Positions 51,024-60,940 of a DNA stretch of 64,000 bases are shown here, piece by piece (within the stretch, counting starts at the first letter, position 1; every line of letters starts with the position of its first letter). A program made the translations under genes and the position numbers. This DNA is from an uncultured Christensenella sp. Lineage in GTDB: Bacteria; Bacillota; Clostridia; Christensenellales; UBA3700. The stretch is taken from contig CAJUBA010000002.1 in assembly GCA_910584635.1 (NCBI GenBank), forward strand, positions 115,783 through 179,782, written 5' to 3'. The notes under the pieces were generated by a model that worked only from the letters and a program-made list of their open reading frames with translations, had not been told where the DNA came from and did no database searches.

Positions 51024-52550
51024 TTATTTCTTTTTATTTTCCGCTTCCCATTCGGCATACAGCGCTTCTGCGTAAGTCTGCGCGTCCGCTTCGGTCATAA
51101 ACTTAGGTATTTGGAAATACTCTACGTCTGCTTCGTTTGCGTCGTCGTCAACATACTTGATAACTACTTTATCTTCGTCGTCTTTGCTAAGCGTCGCTTT
51201 GCGGGTTCCGCTGACAGTTTCGCCTTCAGCGTATTTCAAGTTGTTGGGTTCTTTTACGAAATCGCTAAGGTTTAATCTATTCATGTAACTATAAGTGTTT
51301 TCGATATAGTACAGATAATCGCCGATAACGGAAATCGTCAACCAACTCGTATTTATCGCTTCTTCGCTGACTTTATCTACTATCGCGTCTTTGTCGGTAT
51401 AGTTGATTTTATAAAGCGCGTTGCTCAATACGAAGTACATTACGGTGTCGTCCATTTTAACGATTTTTGCGCCCGTAGCAGAGAGCGTAGCCAACTTTTG
51501 CGTATCGTTTACGTTAGCCGTTTCCGCCAAAGGTTTGTACAAAGTCAAAGTAGCGGCGGACATATCCATAACGCCCTTATCGAAACCTAAGTTTACAATG
51601 TTGGAAAGCGCGCTTACGGAATATTTCTTTTCTTTTTCAGCGTCAAACGAGAAATCGTCGCCGAATTTATAGCCGTAAGTCGCCGTAGTCTTGGACGCGT
51701 CGTTTGCATTCATCGCTTTGGTATAGAACAAAACGTTTTCTTTAACGTCGTAAGAAACAAGCGCGTAGGTAAACTGCTGTCTGAGAGTATTCGCGCTGTC
51801 CGGATAAGTCGTATCCGTGGTTACTTCCTTTACTTCCCCGTTCTCGCATACGTAAATATTGTTGTTACGACGGGATTTGTCCTCTGATGATTTTACGAAA
51901 AATACAGTCGTAGATTTTGCAGTGAAAAGTACGGAACTTACGTCTTCGGCAAGCGCAGTCGGCTTTTTATCTATTTTCGAATCATCGTAACCGACTTTAT
52001 TCAAAGTATTTTCATTGTAATAAATAAACGCGTTTTCAGTAAACACATATTGGATGGTATTCGAAGAAAGCGACGCTATTTCCTGCGTTTTCGTTCCGTC
52101 GATTTTGGTACGGAAAGCGACGAGTTGAGAAGTCAATACGTTGCTTTGATTATCCGTCTTTGTGCTGGGCGAAAGATAATAAATCCATTCTCCGTAAATA
52201 TAAAAACCGCCGTTGGTCGCGGAAGTATAGAACATCTTGGGAACAACAACGTCGGTTTTGCCCAAAGATCCGTCCTCGTTAATTTCGCTTTTCATGATAC
52301 TTCCTTTTACGGAAGCCTTGCCGAAATAATTGTCCTGCGGCTTAGTAATGTTGGCGATTGCGTCCATACCGTTGACGTAATAGAGGTATCCGCCCTGTTG
52401 GATAACAAGTCCGCCGTTGTTGACGACTTCGCTATCCTTGTATTCCGTTGTGCCTATAGGACCGTATTTGGAGGAATTGCACGCAGCAAACACCCCTACC
52501 GCCATACAAATCACAAGGCAAAAAACTAAAATTTTGTAGAATTTTTTCAT
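51024..52550 (-). CDS. Lipoprotein of unknown function, predicted beta-propeller-like
   Basis: A 508-residue lipoprotein: lipobox GVFAAC with Cys24, start at 52550 from GGGAGT upstream. The chain has recurring strand patterns with paired aromatic residues (GGYLYYVNGMD, GFYIYGEWIYYLSPS, NAFIYYNENTLNKVGYD, LFYTKAMNAND, YLYYIENTYSYMNRLNL) spaced about 45-70 residues apart, as in DUF5050-type six-bladed propellers of clostridial surface proteins. No catalytic motif is seen. Own promoter and terminator; upstream neighbour is the end of the inositol operon. Confidence 0.65.
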   Translation of the reverse strand: MKKFYKILVFCLVICMAVGVFAACNSSKYGPIGTTEYKDSEVVNNGGLVIQQGGYLYYVNGMDAIANITKPQDNYFGKASVKGSIMKSEINEDGSLGKTDVVVPKMFYTSATNGGFYIYGEWIYYLSPSTKTDNQSNVLTSQLVAFRTKIDGTKTQEIASLSSNTIQYVFTENAFIYYNENTLNKVGYDDSKIDKKPTALAEDVSSVLFTAKSTTVFFVKSSEDKSRRNNNIYVCENGEVKEVTTDTTYPDSANTLRQQFTYALVSYDVKENVLFYTKAMNANDASKTTATYGYKFGDDFSFDAEKEKKYSVSALSNIVNLGFDKGVMDMSAATLTLYKPLAETANVNDTQKLATLSATGAKIVKMDDTVMYFVLSNALYKINYTDKDAIVDKVSEEAINTSWLTISVIGDYLYYIENTYSYMNRLNLSDFVKEPNNLKYAEGETVSGTRKATLSKDDEDKVVIKYVDDDANEADVEYFQIPKFMTEADAQTYAEALYAEWEAENKKK

Positions 52551-52595
52551 TATCGAAACTCCCATTCTCGGATTGATTACATTATAACAAGTATA

Positions 52596-52624
52596 ATTAT
52601 AATATAACGCGGGCGATATTGCAA
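52596..52624 (-). promoter_or_regulatory. Promoter of the propeller-like lipoprotein gene
   Basis: On the minus strand TTGCAA (52624-52619), 17 nt, TATAAT (52601-52596). Confidence 0.55.
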
Positions 52625-52728
52625 TAAGATTTTTAACAATTTTTGTACTTTTTAGCCGCCTATCGCTTTTATATCGATGTCTTTTAACGGTTGTTAAGAT
52701 GTTTTTGAATTTCTATATAATACAATGA

Positions 52729-52761
52729 CAAAGCGGTTTTGCTTTACGCTCAACCGCTTTG
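52729..52761 (-). terminator. Hairpin at the 3' end of the inositol operon
   Basis: A perfect 10-bp stem CAAAGCGGTT / AACCGCTTTG with a 13-nt loop, 41 nt after the iolG stop codon. No T run on the minus strand, so it may stabilise the 3' end rather than terminate. Its AAGCGG..TTTTGCTTT..ACGCTC sequence resembles the hairpin near 4674-4741. Confidence 0.45.
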
Positions 52762-52802
52762 CAGTATGATTTTTTGGGATTTAGCCTGAAATTTTATTAA
52801 AA

Positions 52803-53813
52803 TTAAAGTATTTCCGAAAGCGCGACGGGTCTGCCCTCGTCCAAAGACTTCTTTGCCGCTCTGCCGATTACAACCGCTTGCAAACCGTCTTCTATGCTTA
52901 CGGGTACGGGTTTGTCGTTGACGATACAATCGATAAACTGCGAGATTTCCTCTACGTAAGCCTGCATATATCTTTCAAGGAAGAACAGCAAAGGCTTTTC
53001 CGCCGTTACGCCGTCGCCGTTGGAAATCACGGCGTTGGACAAGCAATCGTTGGAAATAGCGACTTGACCTAGCGCTCCGAACGCTTCCGCTCTTTGGTCG
53101 TAACCGTAAGTCGCTCTGCGACAGTTGTCTATTACAGCCAAAGCGCCGCTCTTGAGTCTGAGCGAAATAATAGCCGTGTCAATATCGCCCGCTTCGCCTA
53201 TAGCCTTGTCTACCATAACTCCACCCATAGCGAATACGCTTTCGACTTCTTCTCCCGAAAGGTATCTTACCATATCGAAATCATGGATAGTCATATCTAG
53301 GAATATTCCTCCGCTGACTTTAATATACGAGACGGGAGGCGCAGCCGGATCTCTCGAACAGATTTTCAACACGTTCAACTCGCCTATCTTGCCTTGTTTT
53401 ACCGCGTCTCTTACCGCTTTGAAATTGTGGTCGAAACGGCGGTTAAAACCAACTTGATATTTGACGCCGCTTTTTGCAAGCGCTTCTTTTACTTCGTTGA
53501 TTTTGCTTATATCATGGTCTACGGGTTTTTCGCAGAACACGTGTTTGCCCGCTTTTATCGCTTCTATTGATATAGGCGCGTGGGTATCGGTGGACGAACA
53601 GATAAGCACCGCGTCTATCTCTTTATCAGAAAGGATTTCGCGATAATCTTTTATTGTCTTTTCAACGCCCATGCCCTCCAACCATTTTTGCGTTTCTTCG
53701 TTCATAAAAGGATCGGCGACGCTCTTTACGGTCGCGCCCTTTACGTAACGCATGATTGATTCGCAATGAACTTTACCTATACGGCCTGCGCCGATTATAC
53801 CGATTTTTATCAT
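52803..53813 (-). CDS. iolG: Inositol 2-dehydrogenase-type oxidoreductase
   Basis: A 336-residue Gfo/Idh/MocA family enzyme that oxidises myo-inositol to scyllo-inosose (2-keto-myo-inositol) with NAD. N-terminal Rossmann motif GIIGAGRIGKVH (5-16), the EKPVD signature with the catalytic-region lysine (near 95-99), and GGIFLDMTIHDFDMVRYL (about 167-184), whose Asp/His pair is typical of inositol dehydrogenases. Last gene of the operon, 27 nt after iolA. It catalyses the first step of the pathway even though it is the last gene. Confidence 0.9.
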   Translation of the reverse strand: MIKIGIIGAGRIGKVHCESIMRYVKGATVKSVADPFMNEETQKWLEGMGVEKTIKDYREILSDKEIDAVLICSSTDTHAPISIEAIKAGKHVFCEKPVDHDISKINEVKEALAKSGVKYQVGFNRRFDHNFKAVRDAVKQGKIGELNVLKICSRDPAAPPVSYIKVSGGIFLDMTIHDFDMVRYLSGEEVESVFAMGGVMVDKAIGEAGDIDTAIISLRLKSGALAVIDNCRRATYGYDQRAEAFGALGQVAISNDCLSNAVISNGDGVTAEKPLLFFLERYMQAYVEEISQFIDCIVNDKPVPVSIEDGLQAVVIGRAAKKSLDEGRPVALSEIL

Positions 53814-53840
53814 AAAACTTTACCTCTTATAATTTATATG

Positions 53841-55349
53841 TCAAATTGTTCCGTCCCACGTGGAAACTTTTGTGGACTTTGCCTCGTGTTCGTCAAACCA
53901 ATGCGTCGTTACGGTCTTGCTGTCCGTATAGAATTTGAAACTGTCGCGTCCCAAACAGTGGAGATCGCCGAAGAAAGAATACTTATGACCGGTAAACGAG
54001 AATACGCCTACAGGCACGGGTATACCTACGTTTACGCCGACCATACCGCCGTGCGTGTTGCGTACGAATTCTCTCGCGTAGTAACCGTTTTGAGTGTAGA
54101 TTACCGAACCGTTTGCAAACGGATTGGCGTTCATTACTTCAAGTCCTTCCTCGAAATTCTTTACTCTCTTAATGCAAAGTACGGGTCCGAAAATTTCTCT
54201 CTGTCCGACAGTCATCTCGGGCGTTACGCCGTCCAAAATGGTAGGCGCGAGATAGAATCCGTTTTCATAACCTTTGACCTTGACGTTTCTGCCGTCGAGT
54301 ATTACTTTCGCGCCCTCGTCGATACCTTTCTGTATCCACGCTTCTACACTCTTCTTATGCTCCGCGCTGTATACCGGACCGAGATTGGTCGTCTTGTCGT
54401 AAGCGGGTCCTACTTTTATATTCTTCGCAAGCGCGACGAGTTTTTCTATCAGTTTATCCGCTATGCTTTCTTGCGCTACTACTACGGGTAACGCCATACA
54501 TCTTTCGCCCGCGCAGCCGTAAGACGCGTTTATGATACCCGCCGCCGTTCTGTCAAGAGCGGCGTCTTCGAGTACGAGCGCGTGGTTCTTCGCTTCGCAC
54601 AGACACTGAACTCTCTTGCCGTATTTCGCCGCCGTTTCGTAGATATATCTTCCTACGGTAGTAGAGCCTACGAAGGTTATGCCTACTACCTTGTCGTTTG
54701 ATATAAGTTCCTGCGTGTCGTTTCTATCGCAACTTACGATATTTATTACGCCGTCGGGAAGTCCCGCCTCTTTATAAAGTTCCGCTATTCTCAGCGAAGT
54801 CATAGGCGTAGCGCCCGCTACTTTCAATACTATAGCGTTTCCGCAAGCGATACATACCGGAGCCATCCAACCCATTGGTATCATTGCGGGGAAATTGAAC
54901 GGAGCGATACCTACGAATACGCCCATGGATTCGCGGTAAAGCACGGTATCGTAGCCGGTCGACGCGTCCATAAGACTTTCGCCTTGCAAAAGCGAGGGCA
55001 TGGAACAAGCCAGTTCCGTTCCTTCCTTTGCTTTTAATATATCGCCTTTGCTTTCCTCCCAGTTTTTACCGTGTTCGGTAGCGCAAATCTGTATCAACTC
55101 ATCCATGTGTTCGACGAGAAGATCTCTCACTTTATAGAGTATCTGTACTCTTTTGATTACCGGCACTCTCGACCATTTTTTGTACGCTTCGTGAGCATTG
55201 TCGATAACCTTGCTTACCTCTGCCGTCGTGCAACGGGGCATTTGAGCGATTTGCTCTCCCGTAGACGGATTGAATACGGGATAATACTTATCCGTAGAAG
55301 ACTGTACGAATTGATTGTTCGTAAAATATCCCAACGTCTTTATTGCCAT
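53841..55349 (-). CDS. iolA: CoA-acylating methylmalonate/malonate-semialdehyde dehydrogenase
   Basis: A 502-residue aldehyde dehydrogenase of the MmsA type. In the inositol pathway it converts malonate semialdehyde, NAD and CoA into acetyl-CoA and CO2. Seen: the NAD-site region GIAPFNFPAMIPMGW (about 137-151), GITFVGSTTVGRYIY and the catalytic cysteine C284 in YGCAGERCMALP. Full length, no oddities. 49 nt after iolE. Confidence 0.9.
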   Translation of the reverse strand: MAIKTLGYFTNNQFVQSSTDKYYPVFNPSTGEQIAQMPRCTTAEVSKVIDNAHEAYKKWSRVPVIKRVQILYKVRDLLVEHMDELIQICATEHGKNWEESKGDILKAKEGTELACSMPSLLQGESLMDASTGYDTVLYRESMGVFVGIAPFNFPAMIPMGWMAPVCIACGNAIVLKVAGATPMTSLRIAELYKEAGLPDGVINIVSCDRNDTQELISNDKVVGITFVGSTTVGRYIYETAAKYGKRVQCLCEAKNHALVLEDAALDRTAAGIINASYGCAGERCMALPVVVAQESIADKLIEKLVALAKNIKVGPAYDKTTNLGPVYSAEHKKSVEAWIQKGIDEGAKVILDGRNVKVKGYENGFYLAPTILDGVTPEMTVGQREIFGPVLCIKRVKNFEEGLEVMNANPFANGSVIYTQNGYYAREFVRNTHGGMVGVNVGIPVPVGVFSFTGHKYSFFGDLHCLGRDSFKFYTDSKTVTTHWFDEHEAKSTKVSTWDGTI

Positions 55350-55398
55350 AATTTTATCTCCTTTTATCTTTAAGGTTTGTTGTATTTTCTATATCATT

Positions 55399-56292
55399 TC
55401 ACAGTCCCGCTTTATCGGCGATATACTTTCTCGCTTTCAACGCGTATTCAAACGGATTGGCTTTCGCGGGATCCTGTTCCGCTTCTACTATCATCCAGCC
55501 TTCGTATCCGTTTTTGTCAAGAATATCGAATATCGGAGAAAAATCTATACAGCCGTCTCCGGGAACGGTAAACGCGCCTTCTCTTACTCCTTGCAAGAAA
55601 GAAAGTTTTTCTTTTTTGACTTTGTCTACGACGTCCTTTCTTATGTCTTTCAAATGAACGTGCTTGACTCTCGCCGCGTGCTTCTTCAATACCTCGATAT
55701 AATCCGCTCCGCAATACGCCAAATGCCCGCTGTCAAACAAAAGCGAGAACTTGTCGGGGTCGGTCGTTTCCATCATTTTGTCCACTTCTTCCGCGCTTTG
55801 AACGACGGTACCCATGTGATGATGAAATACAAGATTTATACCCATGCCGTTTGCGATTTCGCCAAGTCTGTTCATACCCTTTGCAAACTTATCCCACTCT
55901 CTATCGCTCATAACATATTTGCTCTCAAATACAGGGGTATTCATTTGTCCCTGAATACTGTAACTTTGCTCGGACGCTCCGATAACTTTCGCGCCCATTG
56001 CTTTGAGAAAGTTACACTGCGCTATAAAATCTTTTTCCACTTCTTCCATCGGCTTTGTCAATACGAAAGATGAAAACCACTGATTTGCTATAGTCAGTCC
56101 TCTTATGTCCAAAGCCTTTTTCAATATCTCTGTATCTTTGGGATATTTGTTGCCCACCTCGCAACCTGTAAATCCTGCCAAAGCCATTTCGCTTACGCAT
56201 TGCTCAAACGTGTTTTCCGCGCCCAAATCGGGCATATCGTCGTTTGTCCAGGCTATCGGAGCGATACCGAGTTTTATTTTTTTCTTATCCAT
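55399..56292 (-). CDS. iolE: Inosose dehydratase
   Basis: A 297-residue TIM-barrel protein of the xylose isomerase-like/AP endonuclease 2 superfamily. It removes water from scyllo-inosose to give the trihydroxycyclohexane-dione. Seen: KLGIAPIAWTNDDMPDLG at the start, NLVFHHHMGTVVQ (about 155-167), FDSGHLAYCG (near 200) and HVHLKDIR (near 224), which carry the metal-binding residues. 17 nt after iolD. Confidence 0.9.
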   Translation of the reverse strand: MDKKKIKLGIAPIAWTNDDMPDLGAENTFEQCVSEMALAGFTGCEVGNKYPKDTEILKKALDIRGLTIANQWFSSFVLTKPMEEVEKDFIAQCNFLKAMGAKVIGASEQSYSIQGQMNTPVFESKYVMSDREWDKFAKGMNRLGEIANGMGINLVFHHHMGTVVQSAEEVDKMMETTDPDKFSLLFDSGHLAYCGADYIEVLKKHAARVKHVHLKDIRKDVVDKVKKEKLSFLQGVREGAFTVPGDGCIDFSPIFDILDKNGYEGWMIVEAEQDPAKANPFEYALKARKYIADKAGL

Positions 56293-56309
56293 ACCTCACC
56301 TTTATGCAA

Positions 56310-58229
56310 TCAATATTTTCTTGCTTTTTCAAGCATTTTTTCTTTGTTTGCCAACGCCTCTTTTCCCTTTTGGCTACGCGGATTTTGCGTACAGCCGACG
56401 TTCCACCAACCGCCGTATCCGTGCGTCATGGATTTTGGCAACACCTTGATGTCTATAAGAGTAGAAGACGTCTGTTTCAAAGAATCGGCTAAAGCCTCGC
56501 GAAGTTCTTTTTCGTTGCGGGCGGTATAGGTTACAAAGCCGTAACCTTTTGCGCTCATAGCGTAATCTATATTCATAAACTTGCCCTCGCGTATAGGCTT
56601 GTCGCCGTCGCGATAACGCAATTCCGTACACAGCGCGTCTACACCCTGTTCCATTTGCAGATTATTGATACATCCGAAAGATGCGTTGTCAAAAAGCAAC
56701 ACGTTCATTTTAACGCCTTCCTGAACGGCGGTAACCATCTCCGAATGCAACATTAGATAACTGCCGTCGCCTACCATTGCGTATACCTCTTTATCCGGCG
56801 CCGCTATCTTGCTTCCCAAACATCCCGCTATCTCATAACCCATACAGGAATAGCCGTATTCCATGTTGTAACTGTCTTTACTGTCGCTAGTCCACATTCT
56901 TTGCAAATCGCCCGGCAAACTTCCCGCTGAACCGACTATTATAGCGTCTTGGGGAATACATTCTCTAATAACTCCTATCGCCGTCGTTTGCGCCATCGCT
57001 TCTCCGTGCGCTTTTATAAATTCCTCGATTACGTCGGATACAAACGAGTCTATTTCGCTTTTATAACCTGTGCCGACGCTTATATGGGTAAGCCTTTGCA
57101 TTTCCTTATCCCAATCGGCTTTCGCTTTTTGGATTTCGTCTTTATATCCGCTTACGTAGCCTTCCAAAAGCGCGTCCAACGCGATAATTCCCGCTTTGGC
57201 GTCGCCTACCGCCTTCACCGCGTCGAGTTTGGACGCGTGGAAATCGGACATATTCAAAGTTACGACTTGCTTATCCGCGTAAAGAGATTTGGACGCTGTC
57301 GTAAAATCCGTAAATCTTGTGCCTACTGCTATAATCAAATCGCAATCTTTAGCGAGAGCGTTGGCGGAAGAATTACCCGTTACGCCCAAACCGCCTACGT
57401 TTAGCGTATGGGATGATTTAATAGCCGTTTTTCCCGCTTGCGTTTCGCAGAAAGGTATATTGTGTTTTTCACAAAACTTTGCGACTGTTTCGCCCGCTTC
57501 GCTGTATTTTACTCCGCCGCCTACTATCAGCAACGGCTTCTTGCTTTTCTTTATTTCCTCCGCAATATCCTGCAACTCTTCCTTAACGGGCGTGGGTCTA
57601 GTAATTCTATTGACTCTCTTTTTGAAAAAGTCTACGGGAAAATCGTAGCGCTCGCCCTGAACGTCCTGCGGCATAGCGATAGCCACCGCTCCGGTATGCG
57701 CTGGATCGAGCAGAACTCTTATTGCGTTGAGCAAAGCGCTCATTACCGTCTCCGGTCTTGTTATTCTGTCAAAGTATCTCGTTACCGCTCTGAACGCGTC
57801 GTTTGTCGTAATCAAAGCGCTGTAAGGATGTTCTATCTGTTGCAAGACGGGATCGGGTTGACGCGTCGCGAACGTATCGCCTACGAAAAGCAAAAGAGGA
57901 ATATTATTGGCAGTAGCCGTTCCCGCCGCGGTAACCATATTCGCCGCGCCCGGTCCTATCGAAGATACGCAAGGCATAATCTTACGCCTATTGTTCTGTT
58001 TGGCGTAAGCGATAGCGACTTGAGCCATGCCTTGTTCGTTTTTCCCTTGATATACTTTCAAAGAGTGATTGCCCATAGACAGCGCTTCGCCTATTCCCAA
58101 CACGCAACCGTGTCCGAATATAGTAAACGCGCCTTCCACAAGTTTGTTCTCCACTCCGTCGAAACTGACGTACTGACTGTCCAAAAATCTTACTACAGCC
58201 TCGCCTACGCTCATTCTTTCCGTCTTCAT
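56310..58229 (-). CDS. iolD: Trihydroxycyclohexane-1,2-dione hydrolase (ThDP-dependent)
   Basis: A 639-residue thiamine diphosphate enzyme that opens the ring of the cyclohexane-dione to form 5-deoxyglucuronate. N-terminal pyrimidine-binding domain with GIGEALSMGNHSLKVYQGKN and GPGAANMVTAAG (about 92-103), central domain, and C-terminal pyrophosphate-binding motif MVGDGSYLMLHSE..LFDNASFGCINN (from about 488), with the GDG..NN pattern of ThDP/Mg binding. Normal family length. 9 nt after iolB. Confidence 0.92.
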   Translation of the reverse strand: MKTERMSVGEAVVRFLDSQYVSFDGVENKLVEGAFTIFGHGCVLGIGEALSMGNHSLKVYQGKNEQGMAQVAIAYAKQNNRRKIMPCVSSIGPGAANMVTAAGTATANNIPLLLFVGDTFATRQPDPVLQQIEHPYSALITTNDAFRAVTRYFDRITRPETVMSALLNAIRVLLDPAHTGAVAIAMPQDVQGERYDFPVDFFKKRVNRITRPTPVKEELQDIAEEIKKSKKPLLIVGGGVKYSEAGETVAKFCEKHNIPFCETQAGKTAIKSSHTLNVGGLGVTGNSSANALAKDCDLIIAVGTRFTDFTTASKSLYADKQVVTLNMSDFHASKLDAVKAVGDAKAGIIALDALLEGYVSGYKDEIQKAKADWDKEMQRLTHISVGTGYKSEIDSFVSDVIEEFIKAHGEAMAQTTAIGVIRECIPQDAIIVGSAGSLPGDLQRMWTSDSKDSYNMEYGYSCMGYEIAGCLGSKIAAPDKEVYAMVGDGSYLMLHSEMVTAVQEGVKMNVLLFDNASFGCINNLQMEQGVDALCTELRYRDGDKPIREGKFMNIDYAMSAKGYGFVTYTARNEKELREALADSLKQTSSTLIDIKVLPKSMTHGYGGWWNVGCTQNPRSQKGKEALANKEKMLEKARKY

Positions 58230-58238
58230 AATCTCTCC

Positions 58239-59009
58239 TTATTTTTCCCAGTATTCATATCTGGGGTCTAATATTCTGGTCTTATCCCACGGATTGCCGT
58301 CAAGATGACGTATCATCCAACAGCAGTACATAGGATAACCCGGCGCGGTAACCTGAACGTGAGTTTTACCGCCGGGGAAACAACCCGCGCTTCCGTCTAC
58401 TATCGTATGCGGTTCCATTTCTCCTATAAAGCACGCGCCGAACGCCTCCGGCGTAGGCATCTTGTAATAATATACTTCGGGTTGAGGATGCGAATGAGGA
58501 AGATAACTCCACCATCTTCCCTGTCTTGCCAATACTTCTCCGACTACCAAATTGGAATAGGGCGCGTTGGAATAATCGAAAATAGTATTCACGTCGCGTA
58601 CTGCCGTATTTTCCCACAATCCTTCGCATGACACGCTTACTATCACGTCTTTTTTGTCGTAAAATTTCGTCGGGAACGTCCTTTCGTTGAAGGTAGCCAA
58701 ATAAATAATTTCGCTGTCCTTCGTCGCTTTTACAGTCAAAGTATTGCCTTTGCAAACGTGCATACATATAGGCAAATCGTCGAATACTCCGCTCCTTTCG
58801 CCCTTCCCGACGACGTCTCCGCACTGCATTTCGATTGCGCCTTCCGTAAGCAAAACGCACATCTCTTTTTCTTTTTCGAAATATACTGCGCTTTGACCCG
58901 CGGCAAGTTTAACGACAAATATATCCATCATCATATCTTTGTTTTTGCCGTCTATTTTGGATATTGTTTTTACGCCTTTTTTATTAAATTTAGGATAATT
59001 GAAAGCCAT
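58239..59009 (-). CDS. iolB: 5-deoxy-glucuronate isomerase
   Basis: A 256-residue bicupin enzyme that converts 5-deoxyglucuronate to 2-deoxy-5-keto-gluconate. The C-terminal cupin holds the metal motif SYLPHSHPQPEVYYYKM (about 168-184), with both histidines and the glutamate, and HVQVTAPGYPMYCCWMIRHL near the end. Placed between iolC (11 nt upstream) and iolD (9 nt downstream). Confidence 0.92.
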   Translation of the reverse strand: MAFNYPKFNKKGVKTISKIDGKNKDMMMDIFVVKLAAGQSAVYFEKEKEMCVLLTEGAIEMQCGDVVGKGERSGVFDDLPICMHVCKGNTLTVKATKDSEIIYLATFNERTFPTKFYDKKDVIVSVSCEGLWENTAVRDVNTIFDYSNAPYSNLVVGEVLARQGRWWSYLPHSHPQPEVYYYKMPTPEAFGACFIGEMEPHTIVDGSAGCFPGGKTHVQVTAPGYPMYCCWMIRHLDGNPWDKTRILDPRYEYWEK

Positions 59010-59020
59010 GTTTTTCTCCT

Positions 59021-60037
59021 TTATCCTCTCGCTATCATTTCGCCGAATTCTTTCTTTTCGTCGGCGATGAATTTTTCCAATTCCTCTACCGTCGGCATGA
59101 ACTCCGAACAGCCGTGCGCCGATACCAACATCGACGCGGAAGCCGAGCCGAGTTCCAAACAGTCTATGATTTCTTTACCCTCAAACAAACCGTAAAGGAA
59201 CGCCGAGCCGTAACCGTCGCCGCCGCCGAAAGACTTGAACGCAGTAACGGGGAAAGACTTTATATTGTATTTTTCGCCGTCAAAAGTATGCGCAGTGCTT
59301 CCTTTTTTGCCGTGTTTTATTATTACTATTTTCGCCTGTTTGGAAAACCAATGTTTCGCCGTCTGTTCGTCGTCCATATCGGGAGCGAAAATCGCTTGCG
59401 TCAAATCGTATTCTTCTCTCGATCCCATGATTATATCGGCGTGTTCGGCGACAGCCGTATAGTAAACGGCGATTTCGTCGTTATTCTTCCAGTTGTAAGG
59501 TCTGTAATCTATATCGAAAATAACTCTCGTGTTGTTCTTTACCGCCAATTGAACGGCTTTTAAGCACGCTTCTCTAGACGGGCTTTGCGCAAGCGCCGTG
59601 CCAGAAATCAGCAACGCTCTTGCGCTCGCGATATACTCTTCGTCCACCTCCGAAGGTTCCAGCGCCAAATCGGCTATGCCGTCCCTATACATAAGTATAC
59701 TGCTTTCGGTAGGAGAAAGAATTTCCGTAAATGTAAGTCCGAGTTTCTCGCCGTTTTTCGCTCGCTTTACTCTCGATACGTCAATATTTTCTTTGGCAAA
59801 AAAATCGGTTACGTAATCTCCGAATTGATCGTCGGACACTTTGCCTATAAACCCTACTTTTTTGCCCAGTCTGGCAAGTCCAACCGCAACGTTTGCGGGC
59901 GAACCTCCGAGATACTTTCTGTACTGTTGACTTTCCGACAACGGCTTAAAATAATCGAGCGGATTGAAATCTATCGCTATTCTTCCCAGCGCTATCAAAT
60001 CGTATTTTCTGTCTTTTTCAAAACTAACGTATTGCAT
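59021..60037 (-). CDS. iolC: 5-dehydro-2-deoxygluconokinase
   Basis: A 338-residue PfkB family sugar kinase that phosphorylates 2-deoxy-5-keto-gluconate. N-terminal LGRIAIDFNPLDYF, PfkB signature 1 region YLGGSPANVAVGLARLG (about 42-58), and the C-terminal AFKSFGGGDGYGSAFLYGLF (about 260-279), which contains the GxGD anion hole and catalytic aspartate. 49 nt after iolJ. Confidence 0.92.
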   Translation of the reverse strand: MQYVSFEKDRKYDLIALGRIAIDFNPLDYFKPLSESQQYRKYLGGSPANVAVGLARLGKKVGFIGKVSDDQFGDYVTDFFAKENIDVSRVKRAKNGEKLGLTFTEILSPTESSILMYRDGIADLALEPSEVDEEYIASARALLISGTALAQSPSREACLKAVQLAVKNNTRVIFDIDYRPYNWKNNDEIAVYYTAVAEHADIIMGSREEYDLTQAIFAPDMDDEQTAKHWFSKQAKIVIIKHGKKGSTAHTFDGEKYNIKSFPVTAFKSFGGGDGYGSAFLYGLFEGKEIIDCLELGSASASMLVSAHGCSEFMPTVEELEKFIADEKKEFGEMIARG

Positions 60038-60086
60038 ATATACCTCTTATTTTGTTTTTCATCGTATATAAAAACCGACCGTCCGC

Positions 60087-60914
60087 CTATTTTGGCTGAC
60101 AAAGTCGGATAATTTTCGTCGCAACGTCTTCCACCGCTTTTATAGCGTACGGCAGGTACGTCTTGGGGTCGTAAGTCGCTTCCTTGCTCGCAAGTCCTTT
60201 TTTCAAGCCGTCCGTAAAAGCCTGTCGCAAATGCGTGGCAAAGTTTATCTTGCTTATGCCCGCGTCTATACACGCTCTTATAACTTCGTCGGAAAGTCCG
60301 CTCGCCCCGTGCAGAACAAGCGGTACGTCCACAACGTCCGCTATCTCTTTTATTCTGTCTATCGCAATATGCGGTTCGCCTTTATACACGCCGTGCGCGG
60401 TACCTACGCCGATGGCGAGCGAATCTACCCTCGTCCTTTCGACAAACTCTTTCGCTTCCTCTACTTCCGTATATTTTATCTGACCTTCCGTTTCCTCTTT
60501 TCCGCCTATCGTACCCAGTTCCGCCTCTACGCTGATTCCTTTCGCATGGGCAAGCGCTACCACGGATTTTGTCAACGCTATGTTTTCTTCAAAACTCAAC
60601 ATCGAACCGTCTATCATCACGGAAGAGTATCCCGCGTTTATGCAATCTTCGCATATCTTTACGTCTCCGCCGTGGTCGAGATGGATTGCAATATCCGCGC
60701 CGCCTTTATACAAAGCGCGAACAAGAGAACTGTAAGCGGATATACCGCCGTATTTCAATGTCTTTGGAATTGTCTGAATAATTGTAGGCTTACAAGTTTT
60801 TTCAACGGCGTTAAGCACGCCCAAAACGCTTTCGAGATTGTCAACGTTGAAAGCGGGAACGGCATAGCCGCCCTTCTTTGCTTGAATAAGCAACTCCGCG
60901 CCGGTAACGATCAT
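60087..60914 (-). CDS. iolJ: Class II aldolase, 6-phospho-5-dehydro-2-deoxygluconate aldolase type
   Basis: A 275-residue zinc aldolase of the fructose-bisphosphate/tagatose aldolase family. Zinc ligands are seen in IHLDHGGD (near 78-85), GVGTAHGVYKGEP (near 170-182) and VLHGASGLSD (near 199-208). The operon position indicates cleavage of 2-deoxy-5-keto-6-phosphogluconate into DHAP and malonate semialdehyde rather than glycolytic FBP cleavage. First gene of the iol operon. Confidence 0.88.
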   Translation of the reverse strand: MIVTGAELLIQAKKGGYAVPAFNVDNLESVLGVLNAVEKTCKPTIIQTIPKTLKYGGISAYSSLVRALYKGGADIAIHLDHGGDVKICEDCINAGYSSVMIDGSMLSFEENIALTKSVVALAHAKGISVEAELGTIGGKEETEGQIKYTEVEEAKEFVERTRVDSLAIGVGTAHGVYKGEPHIAIDRIKEIADVVDVPLVLHGASGLSDEVIRACIDAGISKINFATHLRQAFTDGLKKGLASKEATYDPKTYLPYAIKAVEDVATKIIRLCQPK

Positions 60915-60940
60915 ACTTAATTTTCCCCTGTGTCAGATCA